Source of the DNA: CAYVVT01 sp964454335
GTDB lineage: Bacteria; Fidelibacterota; UBA8477; JABMPR01
Reading direction: 5' to 3'
Assembly (NCBI GenBank): GCA_964454335.1
Contig: CAYVVT010000034.1
Location: 1-8,957 of the forward strand
Length of the DNA stretch: 8,957 nucleotides
Positions 1 through 4,176 of this stretch are shown in pieces. A model generated the notes under the pieces. That model saw only the letters and a list, made by a program, of their open reading frames with translations. It was not told the origin of the DNA and made no database searches. Both the position numbers and the translations under genes were made by a program. Within the stretch, counting starts at the first letter, position 1. Every line of letters begins with the position of its first letter.

Positions 1-81
1 AGACGCTACGGATTTTGACAGTCGATTGGATGAGTAGTGCTTGGCCACTGTACTGCCCTATTGCAACTGACTCATCTGCAA

Positions 82-155
82 GCACCCGTAGCTCAATTGG
101 ATAGAGCATCTGACTACGGATCAGAAGGTTCCGGGTTCGACTCCTGGCGGGTGTA
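82..155 (+). tRNA. tRNA-Arg (anticodon ACG)
   Basis: The full cloverleaf can be folded by eye. The acceptor arms are 82-88 (GCACCCG) and 148-154 (CGGGTGT). The D stem is GCTC/GAGC at 91-94/104-107. The anticodon stem TCTGA/TCAGA is at 109-113/121-125 with loop CTACGGA, which places ACG at 116-118. The T arm is CCGGG/CCTGG around TTCGACT (131-147), and the discriminator A is at 155. The sequence resembles bacterial tRNA-Arg(ACG), which decodes CGN codons after A34 is deaminated to inosine. No 3' CCA is encoded (CAC follows), so CCA must be added enzymatically. The first acceptor pair is a G-U wobble rather than the usual G-C. Its 3' part is duplicated at 4029-4073, so this is probably an integration target whose 3' end is now supplied by the inserted element. 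A TTGACA at 15-20 has no convincing -10 partner. Confidence 0.96.
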
Positions 156-156
156 C
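112..156 (+). repeat. Left 45-bp direct repeat (candidate attL, inside tRNA-Arg)
   Basis: Positions 112-156 are identical to 4029-4073 base for base; the flanking bases differ on both sides (T111 against G4028, A157 against G4074). The block starts within the 5' side of the anticodon stem and runs through loop, T arm, 3' acceptor strand and discriminator plus one base. Tyrosine recombinases commonly use the anticodon-loop-to-3'-end part of a tRNA gene as attB, and insertion leaves one complete tRNA and one 3' fragment. That matches what is seen here. Confidence 0.88.
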
Positions 157-162
157 ACGGCT

Positions 163-190
163 AAGCCCCTGATAATCAGGGGCTTTTCTT
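163..190 (+). terminator. Rho-independent terminator after tRNA-Arg
   Basis: A ten-base-pair stem (AAGCCCCTGA, loop TAA, TCAGGGGCTT) is followed by TTCTTTT, a good intrinsic terminator for + strand transcription from the tRNA gene. It differs completely from the hairpin after the second tRNA 3' copy (4075-4109). If the segment to the right is an inserted island, this hairpin came in with it. On the minus strand it lacks a T tract, so it is a poor terminator for the operon ending at 323. Confidence 0.85.
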
Positions 191-322
191 TTACCCTTAA
201 GCTCCTATTTACGCCCTTGTATCATCAGATAAGCTCAGATATTGAGGATAATACCGGGAACAGAGCGGGAACATCGATTGAGGATGTAAGAAGCTAAAAA
301 CGCATTCTACATCTATGAGGGA

Positions 323-1099
323 TCACTTAATCGTGGACCTGAAGGCCCTGATTGCGAAAAACATCCCAAAACACGCAAAACCACCCGTCACGAGCACACT
401 CAACCAGACAGCAATTGGATCTGCGGTACAATAATCATTCGAGGCCATCATGAATGATCTCATTCCACTCACGACATAGGTGGTTGGATTTAGATACGCT
501 CCTATTTGCATCCAATTCGGTAAGGATTCCATGGGATACAGGGCATTACTCAGAAACAGTAGCGGGAGGTTCAGCATAAAGATCATCATGTGATAGGCTT
601 CTGCGCTGTCCGTCTTGGAGGCTGTAGCGAGCGCAATGCCGGAGAATCCAAAAGCGTATCCTCCGATGAAGAGTAATCCAACAATCCAGCCTATAGGATT
701 CAATCCCAACCTCGCACCAAAAAGGAGTCCGATTGCTATGATTACGAGTACCTGTACGAGAACCTTCAACACAATACTCCCAGCATTCGCCACAAGAATA
801 CTCATACGTGGAATTGGGGCGACAAGATACTCCTTCACAAGACCCTGGGTTCGTTCAATTAGCCATCCTGTACCACCCCCTGTTGCCCCACCCAATGCTG
901 TGAGAGCAACAACTCCAGGAAGCATGAAGGTCATGTACCCATCACCCAGGCTGGAGACGGAGGCACCCATAAGGCTTTTCATTCCGACTCCGAATAATGC
1001 AACCCAGAGGATCGGTTGAATCAGCATGCCAATTATCTCTTCTGGATGAGCCAGGGTCTTTTTCATGTACTTATTCATCAGGGTGATTACAGCACTCAT
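323..1099 (-). CDS. ABC-2 type transporter permease (DrrB-like), 258 aa
   Basis: An inner-membrane permease subunit expected to dimerise and pair with the ATPase encoded just upstream, forming an exporter of the DrrAB type. About six hydrophobic segments are visible, near residues 22-40, 56-78, 104-126, 135-159, 170-190 and 228-251. The family-typical stretch KEYLVAPIPR (89-98) lies in the first cytoplasmic loop. The late motif with SNALYPMESLPNWM (184-197) followed by NPTTYVVSGMR (204-214) is characteristic of ABC2_membrane proteins of the DrrB/NodJ kind. Length is normal for the family. The ATG at 1099 overlaps the ATPase stop by 4 nt (ATGA) and has a strong AGGAGG site at 1107-1112, so translation is probably coupled. 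It is the last gene of the operon and no clear minus-strand terminator follows. The substrate cannot be told; drug, lipid and polysaccharide exporters share this fold. Confidence 0.93.
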   Translation of the reverse strand: MSAVITLMNKYMKKTLAHPEEIIGMLIQPILWVALFGVGMKSLMGASVSSLGDGYMTFMLPGVVALTALGGATGGGTGWLIERTQGLVKEYLVAPIPRMSILVANAGSIVLKVLVQVLVIIAIGLLFGARLGLNPIGWIVGLLFIGGYAFGFSGIALATASKTDSAEAYHMMIFMLNLPLLFLSNALYPMESLPNWMQIGAYLNPTTYVVSGMRSFMMASNDYCTADPIAVWLSVLVTGGFACFGMFFAIRAFRSTIK

Positions 1100-2079
1100 G
1101 CGACTGCCTCCTGTTCATCTCGGTATTGGGTACCAGTGTATTTCAGGAAGACATCATCCAGCTTGGGACGGTTCATTGACACATCCGTTACCCGATACTC
1201 CGTACTTTGAGCTCTGTTGAGAATATCAATGATACGCTTATTGGCGCTATCAACACCTATTTGAATGAGGAATTCGGAAGTGTTCACAATCTTCACAAAG
1301 GGTTCAGAATTCAGGTACTTGAGGAACTCGTCTTCATTGCCTTCACCGCTCAAATGGATTACATCCTCTCCCATCTCAGCAATTAGTACATCGGGTGAAC
1401 CCTCGATGATCAATGTACCATGGTCGATGATACCCACCGTATCAGCAAGTTCCTGCGCCTCATCCAGATAGTGTGTGGTCAGAAGGATTGTCATCCCCAG
1501 TTCGTCCCTCAGATCTCTGATGTATCGCCAGATGCCCGCTCTACTCTGAGGATCCAGTCCCAGCGTTGGTTCGTCCAGGAATAGAACCTCAGGTTCAGTC
1601 ACCAGACCTCTAGCCAGTTCAAGTCGCCGTTTCATCCCCCCTGAGTAGGTACTGACCTTTCGATTCGCGGCTTCGGTTAGCTCTACTAGATCTAGCAGCT
1701 TGGAGATTCGCTCAGTCCTTGTTACTCGACCCATGGCATGGAGTCGCGCATTGAAATCAAGTGTTTGCCTCCCTGTCAGATCTCCATCCAGAACAGTTTC
1801 CTGGAAGGTCACACCGATTCGGTTGCGGACTTGCCTGGCTTCCTCCACCACATCATAACCGAGAACCTGAGCCTCTCCCCGTGTGGGAGTCGTAAGCGTA
1901 GTGAGGATTGATATGGTGGTTGTTTTGCCAGCACCATTTGGTCCCAGAAGTGCATAAATGCTATTCCTCTCGATGGACATATTCAGCGCATCGAGAGCCC
2001 TCACTTCGTCGTTGTATACCTTCGAGAGATCCTTAATCAAGACGACGGGATCTGCTGGGGCATTGTTTGTATTATTCAA
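1096..2079 (-). CDS. ABC transporter ATP-binding protein (DrrA-like), 327 aa
   Basis: The cytoplasmic ATPase that powers the permease encoded downstream. All nucleotide-binding motifs are intact: Walker A GPNGAGKT at residues 46-53, Q-loop Gln93, signature YSGGMKRRLELARG at 145-158, Walker B LFLDEP at 166-171 with catalytic Glu170, D-loop GLD at 174-176, and H-loop His203 in TTHYLDEA. The C-terminal part (about 210-327), with KLDDVFLKYTG near the end, resembles the accessory domain (DUF4162 type) of DrrA-like daunorubicin/multidrug exporters. The start is TTG at 2079, overlapping the SDR stop by 4 nt (TTGA), with GAGGT at 2086-2090 about six bases upstream. The next Met in frame is residue 34, inside the conserved fold, so TTG is preferred. 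Export of a hydrophobic or antibiotic-like compound is the family inference; the substrate is unknown. Confidence 0.95.
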   Translation of the reverse strand: MNNTNNAPADPVVLIKDLSKVYNDEVRALDALNMSIERNSIYALLGPNGAGKTTTISILTTLTTPTRGEAQVLGYDVVEEARQVRNRIGVTFQETVLDGDLTGRQTLDFNARLHAMGRVTRTERISKLLDLVELTEAANRKVSTYSGGMKRRLELARGLVTEPEVLFLDEPTLGLDPQSRAGIWRYIRDLRDELGMTILLTTHYLDEAQELADTVGIIDHGTLIIEGSPDVLIAEMGEDVIHLSGEGNEDEFLKYLNSEPFVKIVNTSEFLIQIGVDSANKRIIDILNRAQSTEYRVTDVSMNRPKLDDVFLKYTGTQYRDEQEAVA

Positions 2080-2933
2080 TTCTTTACCTCATTGGTGTTC
2101 GTATTGATCTGGTTGTCGATAGAGAGGCTTTCCGCCATTTCCAAGGCAGCCAGCTGATCATTCTCATTCAACGCTCGCTTATCCAACTCACGCACCTGAT
2201 CCTTGTACACGTACGCTCCTGAATGATTTGCATACTTGTCCAGGGTTGACAGATCATAAATGCGTTTTCCCCCAGCTTCTGGCTTCTCGAGTATCAGGCT
2301 CATCAGCTTTAACATGAGTTTCGGATAATCGCGGAGCGCGTCTGTTGCCAGAACACCTGGATGAAGGCAGTGCACCTGCACCTCATCTGCTTTGAATCTG
2401 CGGGCCATCTCCTGACTCATGAGAACTGTGGCAAGTTTGGAGTTCGCGTAGGCCTTACCCGCATTGTACTTCTTGCTACCTTTGTATGGGGGAAATGGAA
2501 ACTCGCCCTTTTTATAGAGCTCAGACACGACATTGATGATTCGGCCTGATCCGCTTTTCCTTAGGAGTTCGATCAGACCTCTAGTCAGCAAGTATGGTGC
2601 TCTGAAATTGACGGCGAGACTCAGTTCTACAGCCCGACTGTCTGTAGTGTACTGCTTCTTCTGAACGCCCGCGTTGTTGATCAACACATCGATGCGATCT
2701 GTCATCTCAATTATCTTATCCATTGCTGCGGAGAGACTTTCCATCTCTGCGAGATCGACTTCAATCATCTCAATGTTGGTATTGTTAGTTTCTTCCTGCA
2801 GGAGCCGGAGTGCTCGATCTGATTTCTCTCCGGGCCTGCAAAGAAGGAAAAGTCTGTCTTTGTTCTGTGCGAAAAGTCTGGCGGCCTCAAAGCCGATCCC
2901 GCCGTTCGCACCGGTTATTACTACATTCTTCAT
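2076..2933 (-). CDS. Short-chain dehydrogenase/reductase (retinol dehydrogenase-like SDR), 285 aa
   Basis: An NAD(P)-dependent oxidoreductase with a Rossmann fold that interconverts a hydroxyl and a carbonyl group on an unknown substrate, presumably in the cytoplasm. The classical SDR landmarks are all present: cofactor motif TGANGGIG at residues 7-14, Asp60 in the VDL adenine-pocket segment, NNAG at 86-89, and the catalytic tetrad Asn109, Ser137, Tyr162 and Lys166 (YANSK). The post-catalytic HPGV motif follows at about 208-212. Arg33 after the second strand hints at NADPH preference, which is only suggestive. Start ATG at 2933 with a weak AAGGG at about 2940-2944. The gene lies 108 nt after the ABM-like gene and overlaps the ATPase start, so it belongs to the operon. 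Among SDRs the closest look is the retinol dehydrogenase/WW-domain oxidoreductase type, in which substrate prediction is unreliable. Confidence 0.93.
   Translation of the reverse strand: MKNVVITGANGGIGFEAARLFAQNKDRLFLLCRPGEKSDRALRLLQEETNNTNIEMIEVDLAEMESLSAAMDKIIEMTDRIDVLINNAGVQKKQYTTDSRAVELSLAVNFRAPYLLTRGLIELLRKSGSGRIINVVSELYKKGEFPFPPYKGSKKYNAGKAYANSKLATVLMSQEMARRFKADEVQVHCLHPGVLATDALRDYPKLMLKLMSLILEKPEAGGKRIYDLSTLDKYANHSGAYVYKDQVRELDKRALNENDQLAALEMAESLSIDNQINTNTNEVKN
2086..2090 (-). promoter_or_regulatory. Ribosome binding site supporting the TTG start of the ABC ATPase
   Basis: On the minus strand, GAGGT lies six bases before TTG at 2079, inside the last codons of the SDR gene. No ATG or GTG is available nearby in the same frame, so this site decides the non-standard start. 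Confidence 0.65.
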
Positions 2934-2966
2934 TTTGAACCCTTATCTGGTTTTACAAATCTCATA

Positions 2967-2980
2967 TCGCATGGATGCGA
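2967..2980. repeat. Short inverted repeat upstream of the SDR gene
   Basis: TCGCAT and ATGCGA form perfect 6-bp arms around GG, 34 nt before the SDR start codon. With a 2-nt centre it is unsuitable as an RNA hairpin and looks more like a protein-binding site. No convincing internal promoter accompanies it, and it does not match the operator half-site at 3939-3958. It may be chance. Confidence 0.35.
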
Positions 2981-3041
2981 GTATTGGTTCTGCTTTGTTA
3001 ATCAGGATCTAGTTACGAACCGGTAATCCACACCAAGAGGC

Positions 3042-3397
3042 TTACTGGTGCCACTCCTTAACCATGGAAAACATCTGTGTCTCGATATTCGATGTCCAGG
3101 CTTTCACGTTTCTCATGGTATCTGAGGTGTATAGCTCCTTGACAGCATCACTGTGCATAAAGGCTTTGAATTCGACTTCCGAATCCCATGTGCTTAGCGT
3201 ACAGATTGGGCCAGTCTTGGATTTGGGTTCCAAGACTTGGGCCAGCAGCAATCCGGGGACGCCTACAATACTTGCGCAGATGATTTAGCAATCTCAAGAA
3301 TCGTATCATGCTTGCCATCAATTGGCTGGTACTGCTCGATTAGAACGAACAGGTTTGAGGTGTGGTTATTCTCGGGGTTTGCTTTTGGATCGTTCAT
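3042..3397 (-). pseudogene. ABM-like (antibiotic biosynthesis monooxygenase family) gene, frameshifted
   Basis: Two reading frames together encode one small ABM-type protein (dimeric alpha/beta barrel, ferredoxin-like fold) of about 115-120 aa. Frame one starts at ATG 3397, with AAGGA eight bases upstream. It reads MNDPKANPENNH, then NLFVLIEQYQPIDGKHDTIL, and stops at TAG 3263-3265. The second frame carries SIVGVPGLLLAQVLEPKS, GPICTLSTWDSEVEFKAF and so on to TAA at 3042-3044. It is open only from about 3284 and has no ATG. Restoring one base in the GCGCA stretch near 3274-3279 joins them as KSSAASIVGVPG, as expected for the family. The start overlaps the PadR 3' end by 32 nt. Members act as cofactor-free oxygenases on aromatic polyketides, as haem-degrading enzymes, or with unknown roles. 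This copy is either a recent pseudogene or a sequencing or assembly indel; a functional fragment from TTG 3251 (69 aa) is less likely. Confidence 0.8.
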
Positions 3398-3926
3398 GCA
3401 TGTCATCCTTTACTTTGGGTTGATATTGCTCGATGAGTTCGTCTAGGAACTCCCTTTCCAGTGCTGCTTGTCGCACCAGAAGATCAATACCCGGATGGCT
3501 TGCACGGATTTCATCAGAGAATCCCTCCAGGGATTCACAATGAAAGGCGAGGCGCTCCCGTCTCTCGATCAACAAAGACAGGGCCTCCTGAGGTGTTATT
3601 TGGTCAATGTAGTTGAGTGCTACTGCACTTGGATTCTCACTGGGCTCGTACCTTCCAAGCTGGTCCTTCAAGAGCCTGGTCAGTTCATCCTTGCCTGTGG
3701 TGGTTATTGAGTAAACCAACCTGGAGGGTCGATTGCCGTGTTGTTGCTCAACATGCTCCACGAATCCACGTTCTTCCAGTTTTGCCAGCAACTGGTAGGC
3801 GTTCGCCTTTCCAATTCTTATCGGGTTGGATGCATGCTTAAGGAATTGATTGAGCTGATATCCATGCATATCCTCACCAAAGAGAATACCCAAAAGTACG
3901 AGGTTCTTGACGTCGACCGCACTCAT
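3366..3926 (-). CDS. PadR-family transcriptional regulator, 186 aa
   Basis: A DNA-binding repressor that probably controls its own operon. The N-terminal winged helix (about residues 5-85) carries the PadR hallmarks: VLLGILFGEDMHGYQLNQFL around 10-29, then GKANAYQLLAKLEERGFVE (39-57), and a wing with HGNRPSRLVYSIT (63-75). The C-terminal half (about 95-170) is helical and charged, like the dimerisation and ligand-pocket part of PadR/Vir proteins. I chose ATG 3926. A GTG at 3947 in the same frame would add seven residues (starting MTIILVT) but lies inside the 20-bp palindrome, and the predicted transcription start is at or next to ATG 3926. There is no Shine-Dalgarno sequence before it. It is the first gene of the operon and overlaps the ABM-like gene. 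PadR proteins often regulate adjacent ABC exporters in response to phenolic compounds or drugs; the ligand here is unknown. Confidence 0.92.
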   Translation of the reverse strand: MSAVDVKNLVLLGILFGEDMHGYQLNQFLKHASNPIRIGKANAYQLLAKLEERGFVEHVEQQHGNRPSRLVYSITTTGKDELTRLLKDQLGRYEPSENPSAVALNYIDQITPQEALSLLIERRERLAFHCESLEGFSDEIRASHPGIDLLVRQAALEREFLDELIEQYQPKVKDDMHERSKSKPRE

Positions 3927-3933
3927 AGTCACT

Positions 3934-3961
3934 AATATAATAGTCACATGTGACTATTCAA
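3934..3961 (-). promoter_or_regulatory. Predicted PadR operon promoter with embedded operator
   Basis: Read on the minus strand, TTGAAT (3956-3961) and TATATT (3934-3939) form a -35/-10 pair with a 16-bp spacer. A perfect 20-bp palindrome, AATAGTCACATGTGACTATT (3939-3958), fills that spacer, and a third copy of its half-site, ATAGTCAC, lies at 3925-3932 next to the start codon. A dimeric regulator bound here would block RNA polymerase, so autorepression by the PadR protein encoded next to it is the natural reading. The expected transcription start is about 3926-3927, which would make the mRNA leaderless or nearly so at ATG 3926. The palindrome is seen directly; the promoter elements and the bound protein are inferred. 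A promoter of this consensus assumes a sigma-70 factor of E. coli-like specificity. Confidence 0.7.
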
Positions 3962-3982
3962 TGTTTATCATTTTCTTTATCA

Positions 3983-4002
3983 CACATTTAAGGTCAAATG
4001 TG
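3983..4002. repeat. Inverted repeat between operon promoter and right tRNA fragment
   Basis: CACATTT (3983-3989) and AAATGTG (3996-4002) are perfect 7-bp arms around AAGGTC. The repeat lies 22 bases upstream of the predicted -35 and 26 bases from the right direct repeat. It could be a second regulator site upstream of the promoter, or a recombinase arm or accessory site next to the att core. Nothing in the sequence decides between these. Confidence 0.45.
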
Positions 4003-4028
4003 GATAAGAATCTAACCCCATCATTCCG

Positions 4029-4073
4029 GACTACGGATCAGAAGGTTCCGGGTTCGACTCCTGGCGGGTGTAC
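4029..4073 (+). repeat. Right 45-bp direct repeat: orphan tRNA-Arg 3' fragment (candidate attR)
   Basis: An exact second copy of the tRNA-Arg segment from the anticodon stem to just past the discriminator. The bases upstream (AACCCCATCATTCCG) cannot form the 5' acceptor strand or D arm, so this is not a functional tRNA but a displaced 3' end. It is followed directly by a strong terminator (4075-4109), as expected for the original downstream context of the tRNA gene. Just past the identical block, CGGCTAA on the left and CGACTAA on the right line up if a 2-nt gap is allowed, which may be residual similarity or chance. Confidence 0.9.
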
Positions 4074-4074
4074 G

Positions 4075-4109
4075 ACTAAAAGGCCGGTCTGAATGACCGG
4101 CCTTTTAGT
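4075..4109. terminator. Strong bidirectional terminator between tRNA fragment and propeller gene
   Basis: Fifteen base pairs: ACTAAAAGGCCGGTC (4075-4089) pairs with GACCGGCCTTTTAGTT (4095-4110) around the loop TGAAT. It is A-rich on one arm and T-rich on the other, so it can stop + strand transcription coming out of a tRNA and minus-strand transcription from the gene ending at 4177. It is probably the ancestral tRNA-Arg terminator, left beside the displaced 3' fragment after insertion of the island. Confidence 0.88.
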
Positions 4110-4176
4110 TTATACGAAGGTTCTTAATAGCCTTCTTCTTGAGACCATGTTCCCAAGAATCTTGAATGAATTCCAG

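Larger units (their letters stand above)
112..4073. mobile_element. Putative tRNA-Arg-borne mini genomic island without integrase
   Basis: The segment is bounded by the 45-bp tRNA-derived direct repeats, with a repeat unit of 3917 bp. Its only recognisable cargo is a single minus-strand operon: PadR regulator, ABM-like gene, SDR, ABC ATPase and ABC permease. No integrase, excisionase, transposase or replication gene is visible on either strand. Hand counts of G+C in three 60-nt lines inside (1381, 2701, 3481) gave 27-29 of 60. Four lines to the right (5101, 6001, 7201, 8101) gave 32-38 of 60. This agrees with foreign origin but is only a sample. The element may be non-autonomous and moved by a recombinase encoded elsewhere, or be a fixed remnant that lost its integrase. 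Repeat structure and gene content are seen directly; mobility is inferred. Confidence 0.75.

Noticed and set aside
163..190. The tRNA-proximal hairpin as terminator of the minus-strand operon.
   Set aside because: On the minus strand it is followed by only two T residues, and it lies more than 130 nt past the permease stop.
37..297. An 86-codon open frame on the + strand across the tRNA and its terminator.
   Set aside because: It translates through the tRNA gene and hairpin; chance frame with no ribosome site or recognisable protein.
272..316. GATGTA/TACATC arms as a terminator hairpin for the operon.
   Set aside because: Stem is short, interrupted and has a large loop, with no T tract in the right place.
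615..1019. A 134-codon open frame antisense to the ABC permease.
   Set aside because: Shadow of the permease frame, low-complexity composition, no family resemblance.
3263..3290. Programmed ribosomal frameshifting in the ABM-like gene.
   Set aside because: No slippery heptamer, downstream structure or internal Shine-Dalgarno stimulator is evident; a one-base loss or sequencing error is simpler.
4029..4073. A second functional tRNA-Arg.
   Set aside because: Only the part from the anticodon stem to the 3' end is present; no D arm or 5' acceptor strand can be formed from the upstream bases.
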